A DNA stretch of 64,000 nucleotides, taken from contig JBDHQI010000007.1 of the NCBI GenBank assembly GCA_039806955.1, positions 62,001 to 126,000 on the forward strand. The letters run 5' to 3'. The first letter of the stretch is position 1; each line of letters opens with the position of its first letter. The notes beneath the pieces are model-generated. The model was not told the DNA's origin. It searched no databases and saw nothing but the letters and a program-made list of their open reading frames with translations. Position numbers and translations under genes: made by a program. Of the stretch, positions 52,966-61,245 are shown in pieces. This DNA comes from JADLHS01 sp039806955 (GTDB lineage Bacteria > Verrucomicrobiota > Verrucomicrobiia > Limisphaerales > JADLHS01).

Positions 52966-54165
52966 GTGAAACCACTTTCTATCATGCTGATCGCGGGCGA
53001 CCCCAGTGGGGATGAACTCGCGGCAGAATTGGTGACGGCCTTGCGGGAAAAAGTTCCGTTGCGCCATTGTCACACCTCGGTGGACGTGCAACCGTTGCAC
53101 ACTTCGCTCGCGCCCCGCTTTTTTGGTGCGGGCGGCCCCCGGATGGCGTCGGCGGGAGTGGAAATCGTGTGCGACCTGACGCGGTATTCAGTAATTGGTC
53201 TCGCTGAAGTCTTGAAAAATTTCGGCGCTTTTCGTCGCGCTTTCAAACAACTGAAAACAATCGCCCGACAGCGTGAACCGGAAGTCATCGTGGGTGTGGA
53301 TTCCAGCGGCTTCAACCTGCGGTTTGCACGCGCCATTCACGCCCAGGTGCGGAAGCAGCACGGTTGGTTTCAAAACTGGCATCCGAAACTGGTGCAGTTC
53401 GTTTCCCCGCAGGTCTGGGCCTCGCGACCCGGACGCGCCTACGCTCTGGCGGAATATTGCGATCTGCTGTTGAGCATTTTTCCGTTTGAGAAACCGTGGT
53501 ATGCCCGGCGGGTGCCGAAGCTGTGCGTGGAATTTGTCGGACATCCGATGTTGGGTCGTGCGCAGTCACCTGCGCCACTCAAGGCAGATTCGGCTGCGAC
53601 AGCGCAGATCGTATTGCTGCCTGGCAGCCGGCGGGACGAAGTGCGCCGGCACGGACCATTGGTCATTGCGGCCTTCGAAAAATTGCGTCGTGAAATTCCG
53701 ACCCTGACGGGAAAGTTGATCGTGCCGAACGAAATGTTGGCGGCATTGGTCAAGACGGCTCCCTTACCCGCCGGGCTTGACGTGCAGGTGGGGGGCTTGG
53801 CGGAAGTGTTGCCGACCGCGCAACTGGCGCTCACCAAGTCGGGCACGATCACCATGGAATGTGCATTTCACGGGGTCCCGGCGGTCGTGTTCTATAAAAC
53901 CTCGTGGCCGACGTATTGCATTGGTCGCCGTCTCGTTACTGTGAAATATCTGGCCATGCCCAACCTCTTGGCCAATGCGCCGATTTATCCTGAGTTGGTG
54001 CAATCGGCGGCGACGCCGGATCATCTGGCCCGCGCCGCTTTGGAATTGTTGCGTGATGAGAAACACCGGATTCAAGTTCAGCAACAACTGGCGTCAGTGA
54101 TCGCGATGTTGGGGGCGCCGGGGGCTCCTGAACGCGCCGCCGAAGCCGTTTTGAGTTTGCTATAG
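52966..54165 (+). CDS. lpxB: Lipid-A-disaccharide synthase
   Basis: 399 residues from a GTG at 52966 (MKPLSIMLIAGDPSGDELAA); a GTG 21 bp upstream and an ATG at 52984 are alternatives. It joins UDP-2,3-diacylglucosamine to lipid X. Motifs: IAGDPSGDELAAELV, FFGAGGPRMASAGVE, VIGLAEVLKNFGAFRRAF, VDSSGFNLRFA, FVSPQVWASRPGRA, LLSIFPFEKPWY, FVGHPMLG and LLPGSRRDEVRRHGPL. The presence of lpxB shows a Gram-negative-type outer membrane with lipid A. Confidence 0.95.
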   Translation: MKPLSIMLIAGDPSGDELAAELVTALREKVPLRHCHTSVDVQPLHTSLAPRFFGAGGPRMASAGVEIVCDLTRYSVIGLAEVLKNFGAFRRAFKQLKTIARQREPEVIVGVDSSGFNLRFARAIHAQVRKQHGWFQNWHPKLVQFVSPQVWASRPGRAYALAEYCDLLLSIFPFEKPWYARRVPKLCVEFVGHPMLGRAQSPAPLKADSAATAQIVLLPGSRRDEVRRHGPLVIAAFEKLRREIPTLTGKLIVPNEMLAALVKTAPLPAGLDVQVGGLAEVLPTAQLALTKSGTITMECAFHGVPAVVFYKTSWPTYCIGRRLVTVKYLAMPNLLANAPIYPELVQSAATPDHLARAALELLRDEKHRIQVQQQLASVIAMLGAPGAPERAAEAVLSLL

Positions 54166-54315
54166 CCTGGGGGTGGTGGAAACGCGCCATGGCAAAATTG
54201 CGGCATCGGCTTACCAGGTTGGTGGCGGCTTCAAGAAAAATTCGGCAGGCCGGTATCGAGACTTGCGGCGATCTGAACTGGAATTGACTCTGGCTTCGCC
54301 AGCGACAACCATGAG

Positions 54316-54717
54316 GTGGTGCTGAAGCGGGTTTCCAAGTGGACGTTGGTGGCGGCACTCTCATTGGCAATGGGAGCGCATTGGGCCTTGCTGCAACCGA
54401 TCGCCTGGGTCGGCATGATGATTAGTTACTCCCGGGACGCTTCGTTCACTGAAGCCGTGAGCAAAACTTTTGACGGCAAACATCCCTGTGCGCTTTGCAA
54501 AGTCATTCAGGAAGGTCGTCAGGATAGCCGGCAACCAAACCAGCAGCAGAATTCGGATGCGCTCAAATTTGATTTTGGTTTGGTTGCCTCTGTTGAAGCT
54601 TTTGTCATCGCCGAAGTCTTTCCCCCCATTCCCGCTACTGCGCCGACGTTGAACTCACGTTCGGATGAGCCGCCGAAACCGCGTCCACGATCCCATTCGC
54701 TTCTCCATTCTGTTTAA
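54316..54717 (+). CDS. Small membrane protein with CxxC motif, DUF2946-like
   Basis: 133 residues from a GTG at 54316; a second GTG is the next codon. One N-terminal membrane segment (about 9-37) precedes KHPCALCKVIQEGRQDS with a CxxC pair, then a hydrophobic patch and a Pro/Ser-rich tail. The layout (short leader, H-x-C-x-x-C, Pro-rich end) is like DUF2946 proteins found near metal uptake genes. A second protein with the same plan is at 56613-56945. Located upstream of the putative zinc uptake genes, it may handle a metal at the membrane. Function unknown. Confidence 0.6.
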   Translation: MVLKRVSKWTLVAALSLAMGAHWALLQPIAWVGMMISYSRDASFTEAVSKTFDGKHPCALCKVIQEGRQDSRQPNQQQNSDALKFDFGLVASVEAFVIAEVFPPIPATAPTLNSRSDEPPKPRPRSHSLLHSV

Positions 54718-54719
54718 GC

Positions 54720-54756
54720 GACCGCATTGGGCCAACCTACCGTTGGGGTTGCGGTC
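54720..54756 (+). terminator. Possible terminator hairpin
   Basis: The outer stem GACCGCA/TGCGGTC (54720-54726 with 54750-54756) encloses an inner CCAAC/GTTGG pairing. It begins 3 bp after the stop of the small CxxC protein gene. There is no T-run, so it may be an attenuator or a structured spacer instead of a true terminator. Confidence 0.4.
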
Positions 54757-54926
54757 CTGATTTGAATTACACGCGGAGGGATTATTTCCATTCCGTCTTT
54801 CCGAAGCTGCCGGTGGAACGTCACGCCGCCCGCGAACTTGTGCGGGCTGGCGGACTGAAACTTCCAACGGGGCGTCACGATAGCAATTTGAGAAATTTTA
54901 GAAACGAGAAATCAAGAGTTTGAAGT

Positions 54927-55748
54927 ATGCAAAGTATGATTAAATTTTCAGTGAGCGCGCTCGTAATGGCGTGCGGGTTAGGTTGGGGGCGAGCCGAGGT
55001 ATTGACCGCGGTGCCCATGCAGGGCGGGATGCTAATGCCGATGGTGGCCTATCACGCGGAGACCGACCGCATGCAGGTCGCAATGCCGGATGAAATTCCA
55101 CAACTCACGCCGTTGCTGGTGAGTCATCCCGGTGCGGGTTTTGATCCGGCGGATCCGTGGTTTGACGCGCTCGATCCGAGCCGGCAAGGCGCGTCGTTCA
55201 GCCGCCGTTATGGATTTATCATGGATAGCATGAGCGATCCGCTGCCGACGGGCACGCAGATGTGGATTCGCAAATTGGCCGGCCCATCGGAGTTGCGGTT
55301 CTATGACTACATGGGCACGGCGCCGAAGGCGATGACGCCGATTTTTGGAACTGAGGGCGTAACGAATGCGCTGTATTGGAATGGCCTGATGTATCATCCC
55401 TTGGTGACCGCACCGCCGGGGGCCAACGGCTATACCGCCGTGTTCGAAGTCTATCTGGTGGATACCATCGCTAACCGGGAATTGCCGGCAACATCCAGTG
55501 GACCGCTGACTTTCGAGTTCACCAATCAACCAGATGGACGACCGCTCCTGACCTTGACGCCGGACCTTCGGCTGACCTGGTCGGCGGAAGTGGTTGCCAA
55601 TTGGACGCTCGAAGCCGCGCCAAGACCGGATCAGGTGACCGCCTGGAGCGCTGTAACCAACACGCCCGCACGGCGTGGAGAGCTTATGGAAGTGCAATTG
55701 GAGCCAACATCGGCGCCCCAGTTTTTCCGGATGCGTTATCAATACTGA
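54927..55748 (+). CDS. Secreted protein of unknown function in the zinc locus
   Basis: 273 residues with a signal peptide (MQSMIKFSVSALVMACGLGWGRAE). The mature protein starts with Met-rich VPMQGGMLMPMVAYHAETDRMQ, has PGAGFDPADPWFDALDPS, then beta-rich segments and the closing FFRMRYQY end typical of exported Verrucomicrobia proteins. Clusters of His, Asp and Met may bind metal; this is inference. It looks like the exported companion proteins seen in Zur-controlled loci, but I cannot name the family with confidence. The next gene, a prepilin-like protein, begins 19 bp later, so they probably share a transcript. Confidence 0.7.
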   Translation: MQSMIKFSVSALVMACGLGWGRAEVLTAVPMQGGMLMPMVAYHAETDRMQVAMPDEIPQLTPLLVSHPGAGFDPADPWFDALDPSRQGASFSRRYGFIMDSMSDPLPTGTQMWIRKLAGPSELRFYDYMGTAPKAMTPIFGTEGVTNALYWNGLMYHPLVTAPPGANGYTAVFEVYLVDTIANRELPATSSGPLTFEFTNQPDGRPLLTLTPDLRLTWSAEVVANWTLEAAPRPDQVTAWSAVTNTPARRGELMEVQLEPTSAPQFFRMRYQY

Positions 55749-55767
55749 CTCGACTGGAAGGCCGAGC

Positions 55768-56481
55768 ATGATCGCTCCCCAGATTGCACCCACCACGAGC
55801 TTCCGACCTGATCCGCCGCTTCGAGGTCGGTTGGCTCGTGGCGGTTTTACCCTGATTGAGTTGCTGGTGGTGATTGCGATCATGGCCATTCTCGCGGCGT
55901 TATTGCTGCCGGCGTTATCCCGAGCCAAGGCCACCGCACGAGCCACGCAATGTCTGAATCAGATACGCCAACTGGGATTGGCTGCGCGGCTTTATGCGGA
56001 TGAGAACCGTGATTATTTTCCGCGCAGCCAACACTCGGCTTTTGCTCACGGTGAATTGACCTGGCCGCGCAGTCTCGCCCCACAACTAGGTTTTAATTCC
56101 ACCACTTGGACCAATCTGCTGACCGGGTTGTACCGGTGTCCATCCGACCGGCGCGCCGCACCGCTGAGCTACGGCATGAATGTTTATTTTGAACTGAGTG
56201 CCGCGGATGATTACATCGGCAAACCCGCCACCTGGCGTCGCACCGCCACGGTTCCCAGACCGGCCGTGACCATTTTGTTTGCCGAAAACGCGGGCGGTGC
56301 CGACCACATCATGCCCAATTACTGGATTGCGTTATCCGACGCCGCAGAAGTGGTGGCGCAACGCCATGCACTCAAAGCGAACTACACGTTCGTGGATGGT
56401 CACGCGGAACGGCGTAAATTGGAAACCACGTTTTATCCGTCGCAACAACTCGATCTCTGGCATCCCTTGCTGGCTAAATAA
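55768..56481 (+). CDS. Third prepilin-type protein (H-X9-DG type)
   Basis: 237 residues from the ATG at 55768. The leader is Pro-rich, then RGGFTLIELLVVIAIMAILAA gives the prepilin peptidase and methylation signal, followed by RATQCLNQIRQLGLAARLY, YRCPSDRRAAPLSYG and the C-terminal YTFVDGHAERRKLE. It is shorter and more diverged than the pair at 4111 and 8553 and lacks their CLNNGKQMML wording. Its place between a secreted protein and zinc transport genes suggests the pseudopilin-like protein serves that locus. Confidence 0.85.
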   Translation: MIAPQIAPTTSFRPDPPLRGRLARGGFTLIELLVVIAIMAILAALLLPALSRAKATARATQCLNQIRQLGLAARLYADENRDYFPRSQHSAFAHGELTWPRSLAPQLGFNSTTWTNLLTGLYRCPSDRRAAPLSYGMNVYFELSAADDYIGKPATWRRTATVPRPAVTILFAENAGGADHIMPNYWIALSDAAEVVAQRHALKANYTFVDGHAERRKLETTFYPSQQLDLWHPLLAK

Positions 56482-56612
56482 GCTGTCATTTGATTCCCAA
56501 TTCCGGTGGCTGGCGGTTAGTGGTGAGCGGGTAGGGGAGGTTTTGCTGCGTCCGATTAAATGCGCGGTAAAAACCTTGTGCGACGGCATTGGCTTTGCTC
56601 AAATCCACTCTG

Positions 56613-56945
56613 ATGCGGCTTTCAACGCCAGCAAATTTCAAGCAGTACAAACCGGTTCTAGCCAGTTTGCTGGCGGCGCTGATGCTATTGTTGACGCTGG
56701 CCTCCGCCAGTAGCCGGCTGCACGAGCGGCTTCATTCCAGCAGTGGTCACCCGCAAAGTCCATGCGCGGTCTGTATCCTGGTCGAAGGCCAACTCAACGC
56801 GCCGTTGGTCACGGTGTCAGAAGTTTTTGCGTTGCTGTCTGTTGCTTGGACACTTCCCGCGCCGCAAATCGTTATTCCAGCCGCGATTGATCCCTCCGTC
56901 ATTTCCACTCGCGGTCCGCCCGCTTCGGTTTCTTCCCAGTCGTAA
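56613..56945 (+). CDS. Second small membrane protein with CxxC motif
   Basis: 110 residues from the ATG at 56613 (a TTG at 56589 is possible). One membrane segment (VLASLLAALMLLLTLASAS), then LHERLHSSSGHPQSPCAVC with several His and a CxxC pair, then a hydrophobic stretch and a short Pro/Ser tail. Same plan as the protein at 54316-54717. The His-x-x-x-His and CxxC residues could bind zinc or copper. It lies 111 bp upstream of the porin gene. Confidence 0.6.
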   Translation: MRLSTPANFKQYKPVLASLLAALMLLLTLASASSRLHERLHSSSGHPQSPCAVCILVEGQLNAPLVTVSEVFALLSVAWTLPAPQIVIPAAIDPSVISTRGPPASVSSQS

Positions 56946-57055
56946 TCCGTGTTGTTGGTCCGGCCCGCGTGGGCAGGATTCATTTTAACCCATTTGGTAG
57001 TTCCCGTGGCTGACTCGTGTCGAGGTGACCCGGATAGCTTAGAACGGAATTTGAT

Positions 57056-58606
57056 ATGAAACGAAATTTTTTGAAGTGGACGATAATGGCGGGCGTGACG
57101 GTTTTGATCGCGAGTGCGGTTGGCGCGCGGGAAACCAATGAAGTCGAGCAGTTGCAACGTGAACTTCGTGAACTGCGCGAACGGATGCAATCACTCGAAG
57201 AAAAACTCAACTACGCCGCGACTAACACCGCTTCGCCCGCACCGTTGGAAACCAACCGTCCCACGTCGGCCAGCGCCTCGGCGCCGCCGACCAAAGTCTG
57301 GTCGCCCAGCGATCCCCTCCGGGTCGGGCGCGGCAGCGCGTATGCGGACATCGGATTAGTGGGGACGTTTGCTGCGGGCGGTTCAACGGCGAAAGACATT
57401 GAGGCCGGCACGCAATTGGGCGGGCACGATCCGAACCAGAACGGTTTCACAGTGCAGGGTGTCGAGATGAATCTGCAAGGCGCGGTGGACCCGTATCTGC
57501 GCGGCAACGCGAACCTCCTGTTCTCGGTGGATTCCGGCGGCGAATCGTTCGTGGAACTGGAGGAGGCGTGGTTGGAAACGGTTTCCTTGCCGGGCAATTT
57601 CCAGATTCGCGCGGGACAAATTCTGTCCGAATTTGGCCGGGTCAACGCGCAGCATCCGCACACCTGGGGCTTTGTGGATTCGCCGCTCGTCAACGGACGT
57701 TTCCTCGGCGCGGACGGCTTGCGCAATCCCGGGGCGCGGCTCAGTTGGCTGGCGCCGACGCCGTTCTATTCCGAATTGATGTTGGGCATCCAGAACAGTC
57801 AGGGCGAAACAGCGGCGAGTTTTCGCAGTCACGGCCACGCGCATGGGGGCGAAGGCGAGGAGCGCCTGCCGTTCGGTTATCGGCATGCGGAAAATGATCG
57901 CGGCGTGCGGCACGTGACGGATCTGTTGTTCACGCCGCGCTACGCGATGTCGTTTGATTTGACGGACGAACAGACGCTGGTAATGGGCGCGTCCGGCGCG
58001 TTCGGGCCGAATGCCAGCGGCAGCAGCGGCGATACGGTGACGCAGATTTATGGCGTGGATTTGTATTGGAAATGGAAACCGTCGAATGCCCACGCCGGAT
58101 TTCCGTTCGTCAGTTTTCAAACCGAAGTCATGCTGCGGCGCTATAAACTCGGCGCGTTCGATTGGGATGAAAATGGCAACGGCGGCGATAATGACGGCGA
58201 TGGCTTCGTGGACGCTGGCATCATCACGGACGCGACGGGCCTGACGCCGGCGGTGTTGGCCCCGGAAACGGTGACGGATTACGGCGGTTACGCGCAACTG
58301 CTCTACGGTTTTCGGCAGGGTTGGGTGGCGGGATTGCGTTTCGATTACGTAACCGGTGAACGGGCGACATACGAACGCGCCGGCCTGTTATTGGCGGACG
58401 GGAATGGCGGCGGCTCGTCATTGGGACGCGATCCTCAGCGAAATGAGCGATGGCGATTGACGCCGAATCTCACCTGGTATCCGACGGAGTTTTCCAAAAT
58501 CCGGTTGCAATACAACTACGATGACCGGCGCGATCTCGGCCGGGATCATTCCGTGTGGCTGCAATTTGAATTCCTGCTTGGCGCCCACGCGGCACACAAA
58601 TTTTAA
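57056..58606 (+). CDS. Outer-membrane porin-like protein with coiled coil and His-rich loop
   Basis: 516 residues. A signal peptide (about 1-24) is followed by a short coiled coil (VEQLQRELRELRERMQSLEE) and then a beta-barrel of alternating residues ending in aromatic FEFLLGAHAAHKF, typical of outer membrane proteins. A loop at about residues 263-275 (FRSHGHAHGGEGEERL) is rich in His/Glu and probably catches zinc or another metal. A DxDxDG-like Asp-rich stretch (DENGNGGDNDGDGF) may bind calcium. It lies 32 bp before the ZnuA-like gene, so zinc uptake across the outer membrane is inferred. Confidence 0.8.
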   Translation: MKRNFLKWTIMAGVTVLIASAVGARETNEVEQLQRELRELRERMQSLEEKLNYAATNTASPAPLETNRPTSASASAPPTKVWSPSDPLRVGRGSAYADIGLVGTFAAGGSTAKDIEAGTQLGGHDPNQNGFTVQGVEMNLQGAVDPYLRGNANLLFSVDSGGESFVELEEAWLETVSLPGNFQIRAGQILSEFGRVNAQHPHTWGFVDSPLVNGRFLGADGLRNPGARLSWLAPTPFYSELMLGIQNSQGETAASFRSHGHAHGGEGEERLPFGYRHAENDRGVRHVTDLLFTPRYAMSFDLTDEQTLVMGASGAFGPNASGSSGDTVTQIYGVDLYWKWKPSNAHAGFPFVSFQTEVMLRRYKLGAFDWDENGNGGDNDGDGFVDAGIITDATGLTPAVLAPETVTDYGGYAQLLYGFRQGWVAGLRFDYVTGERATYERAGLLLADGNGGGSSLGRDPQRNERWRLTPNLTWYPTEFSKIRLQYNYDDRRDLGRDHSVWLQFEFLLGAHAAHKF

Positions 58607-58638
58607 GCCATAGAGTTTACACAGATGAAACACAGTTT

Positions 58639-59544
58639 ATGAAAACGAAATGCCTTTTGTTCCTCGCAGCGTTGTTGATGGCGACTGCGGTTCAAGCAAA
58701 GTTAAATATCGTCGTCACCACGCCGGATCTCGCTTCTATTGCGAAGGAAGTTGGTGGTGACAAAGTGGAAATCACCACGCTGGCGCGGCCCACGGAAGAC
58801 CCGCATTTCGTGGACGCCAAACCAAGTTTCATCGTGAAGCTGAATCGTGCGGATGCGCTGATCGAGGGCGGTGCAGACCTGGAAATTGGCTGGTTGCCGT
58901 CGTTGTTGACGGGGGCGCGCAATGACAAGATCCAATCCGGCCAACCCGGGCGCATCCTGTGCAACGAAGGCGTGTCCATGCTCGAAGTGCCGACAACGCT
59001 GACGCGGGCCGAGGGCGACATTCATCCGCTGGGTAATCCGCATTACGTCGTTGATCCGGTGAACGCGAAAATCATTGCGACGCACTTGGCGGACGCGTTT
59101 GCGAAGCTTGATTCCGGCAGCGCGGAAATGTATCGCGCCAATGCGAAAAAATTCACGGATGCGCTTGACGGCAAGCTCGCGGAATGGGTGGCAAAACTCG
59201 CGCCGTTCAAAGGAGCGAAGGTGGTGTCGTATCACAAATCGTGGCCGTATTTCGCGGCGCGCTACGGATTGGTGATGGATATTTTCCTGGAGCCGAAGCC
59301 GGGGATTCCCCCCTCGCCCGCGCATCTCGCGTCGGTCATCGCCAGGATGAAAGAGGAAAACGCACGGGTCATTATCGTGGACCCGTATCTGAACCGGAAG
59401 ACGGCGGAAACCGTCGCGCGCAGCACGGACGCAACCGTGGTGGACGTGGCGCAAATGCCGGGGGGCGTGAAAGGCGCGGACAGCTACATTGCGCTGGAAG
59501 ATTATCTGGTGAACTCGTTGGCGGCGGCACTGCAGAAAAAATAA
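58639..59544 (+). CDS. znuA: Metal ABC transporter substrate-binding protein (ZnuA/TroA-like)
   Basis: 301 residues with a signal peptide (MKTKCLLFLAALLMATAVQA). Cluster A-I metal-binding fold: NIVVTTPDLASIAKEVGGDK, EDPHFVDAKPSF (His56), GNPHYVVDP (His135), SYHKSWPYFAARYG (His199) and the FLEPKPGIPPSPAHL block. Three conserved His ligands fit zinc. The long His-rich loop of many ZnuA proteins is missing. It delivers metal to the permease encoded 71 bp downstream. An inverted repeat lies in between. Confidence 0.92.
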   Translation: MKTKCLLFLAALLMATAVQAKLNIVVTTPDLASIAKEVGGDKVEITTLARPTEDPHFVDAKPSFIVKLNRADALIEGGADLEIGWLPSLLTGARNDKIQSGQPGRILCNEGVSMLEVPTTLTRAEGDIHPLGNPHYVVDPVNAKIIATHLADAFAKLDSGSAEMYRANAKKFTDALDGKLAEWVAKLAPFKGAKVVSYHKSWPYFAARYGLVMDIFLEPKPGIPPSPAHLASVIARMKEENARVIIVDPYLNRKTAETVARSTDATVVDVAQMPGGVKGADSYIALEDYLVNSLAAALQKK

Positions 59545-59545
59545 A

Positions 59546-59601
59546 CCGCAGAGACGCAGAGAAATTCACTTTCCAAACTCGGCATCTTGGCGTCTCGGCG
59601 G
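59546..59601. repeat. Extragenic inverted repeat between znuA and znuB
   Basis: CCGCAGAGACGC (59546-59557) pairs with GCGTCTCGGCGG (59590-59601) with one mismatch across a 32-nt loop. 'CAGAGACGCAGAGA' wording is common in extragenic repeats of Verrucomicrobia; a related ACACAGATGAAACACAG string precedes znuA at about 58620. It may be an RNA-stability element or a mobile repeat. Confidence 0.5.
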
Positions 59602-59615
59602 CAAATAAAAACTCT

Positions 59616-60443
59616 ATGAGCGAAATTTTATCCGTGATGACGTGGCCGCTGGTCGCGTGTCTCGTGTTGCCCGGCATTCTCGTCTATTACGGTCTGCACA
59701 TCATCCGGCGCGAAGTTATCTTCGTGGACCTCGCGCTGGCGCAGGTGGCGACCCTCGGGACGTGCGTCTGTCTTTATCTCGGCCACGAAGCCGACGACCC
59801 GCACAACTATTTCTGGTCGCTCGGTTTCACGCTGGCCGGGGCGTTGTTGTTCACCTTCACGCGCCCGAGCAAACACGCGCGCGTGCCGCAGGAGGCGCTC
59901 ATCGGCATCATCTACGTGGTGGCGGCGGCGGCGGGGATTTTGTTGTTGAGCAAAAGCCCGCACGGCAAGGAGGAATTGCAACGCACCCTCGTCGGCGATC
60001 TGCTTACAGTGACGCCGCAACAGATTGGCCGAACCGCCGCGCTCTATGCCGCCATCGGCGTGGTGCATTTTATTTTCCGCAAACAATTCATCAAACTCTC
60101 GTTCGATCACGACCACGCGGCGAAAGGCGGATTGTCCGTGCATTTCTGGGACTTCCTGTTCTATGCGTTGTTCGGGCTGATCGTGACGAGCTTTGTGCAG
60201 GTCGGCGGCGTATTGATGGTGTTTTCGTATCTCATCGTGCCGGCGGCGTGCGCGACGTTCCTGGCGAACTCGCTGCTGGTGCGCTTGTTGCTTGGGTGGT
60301 GCGTGGCGACGCTGGCGAGTGTCGTCGGACTGTATGCGTCGTTCAAACTGGACGTGCCTACGGGCGCAGCGGTGGTCTGCGCGTTGGGCGGAGTGCTGTT
60401 GTTGACGGGAATCGCCGCCCCGCTATTGCGCCGGCGACGTTGA
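59616..60443 (+). CDS. znuB: Metal ABC transporter permease (ZnuB-like)
   Basis: 275 residues from the ATG at 59616 (MSEILSVMTWPLVACLVLPG). About eight transmembrane helices with the ABC-3 family pattern: HIIRREVIFVDLALAQVATLG, the EAA-like LVGDLLTVTP, DFLFYALFGLIVTSFVQVGG and LMVFSYLIVPAACATFLA. A His-rich turn KLSFDHDHAAKGG faces the cytoplasm. It forms the membrane channel for zinc or manganese with the preceding binding protein. The expected ATPase gene (znuC) is not next to it. Confidence 0.9.
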   Translation: MSEILSVMTWPLVACLVLPGILVYYGLHIIRREVIFVDLALAQVATLGTCVCLYLGHEADDPHNYFWSLGFTLAGALLFTFTRPSKHARVPQEALIGIIYVVAAAAGILLLSKSPHGKEELQRTLVGDLLTVTPQQIGRTAALYAAIGVVHFIFRKQFIKLSFDHDHAAKGGLSVHFWDFLFYALFGLIVTSFVQVGGVLMVFSYLIVPAACATFLANSLLVRLLLGWCVATLASVVGLYASFKLDVPTGAAVVCALGGVLLLTGIAAPLLRRRR

Positions 60444-60550
60444 AAAGCGGTTCTGGTTGGAACGTGGGCGGGCTGGAATTGTTGGGTGAAATTGTAATTG
60501 CTGTACGGGGCGAATTAGCTTAGAAGCCAGCAACTGAAAGAAAGGGTTTT

Positions 60551-61153
60551 ATGAGTTCATTACTAATTACGCTGGTGGTGCTGGTCGGCTTGGCCGTGTT
60601 GGTGGTGTTGCTGGTGATTGGTAAATACAATCACCTCGTCTCGTTGCGCAACCGGTTCAAGAACGCCTACGCGCAAATTGACGTGCAACTCAAACGTCGC
60701 TACGACCTGATCCCGAATCTGGTCGAAACGGCCAAGGGTTATCTGAAGCACGAACGCGAAACGCTCGAAAGCGTGACCAACGCGCGCAATCTGGCTTACA
60801 CCGCGTCGCAGGCGGCCGCCAGTAATCCGGGAGACGCCGTTGCCGTGAAAAATCTGGCTGCGGCTGAAGGGGGTCTGGCGGGTGCATTGGGTCGGTTGAT
60901 GATGGTGGCGGAGCGCTATCCCGATCTCAAAGCGAATCAAAACATGATGCAATTGTCCGAGGAACTGACTTCCACGGAGAACAAGGTTTCCTTTGCCCGC
61001 CAGGCTTACAATGACAGTGTCATGACCTATAACACCGCACGGGAGGTGTTTCCGAACAACATCATTGCCGGCATGTTCAACTTCGCCGCCGCCGAGTTGT
61101 TTGTGATTGATAAAGCGGAGCAGCGCGAAGCGCCGAAGGTTTCCTTCACGTGA
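60551..61153 (+). CDS. LemA family protein
   Basis: 200 residues. One N-terminal transmembrane helix (about 4-24) followed by the LemA helical bundle: LRNRFKNAYAQIDVQLKRRY, DLIPNLVETAKGYLKHE, RYPDLKANQNMMQLSEEL and STENKVSFARQAYNDSVMTYN. It sits in the inner membrane with its helices outside. LemA is often coded next to an M48-type peptidase or a TPM-domain protein, as here with the next gene. Role unclear, probably envelope stress or membrane partnering. Confidence 0.95.
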   Translation: MSSLLITLVVLVGLAVLVVLLVIGKYNHLVSLRNRFKNAYAQIDVQLKRRYDLIPNLVETAKGYLKHERETLESVTNARNLAYTASQAAASNPGDAVAVKNLAAAEGGLAGALGRLMMVAERYPDLKANQNMMQLSEELTSTENKVSFARQAYNDSVMTYNTAREVFPNNIIAGMFNFAAAELFVIDKAEQREAPKVSFT

Positions 61154-61245
61154 ACGTCCATGACTGAGCGGTTGTTGCTCCGGCTTTTAACCATTGGCGC
61201 GCGACACCGGTGCCGCGCCATTTTGTCGTGAAGCACGCGAACGTC

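Noticed and set aside
56946..57055. A Zur box upstream of the porin gene
   Set aside because: I looked for an AT-rich palindrome of the usual type here and before the other zinc-locus genes and found none convincing.
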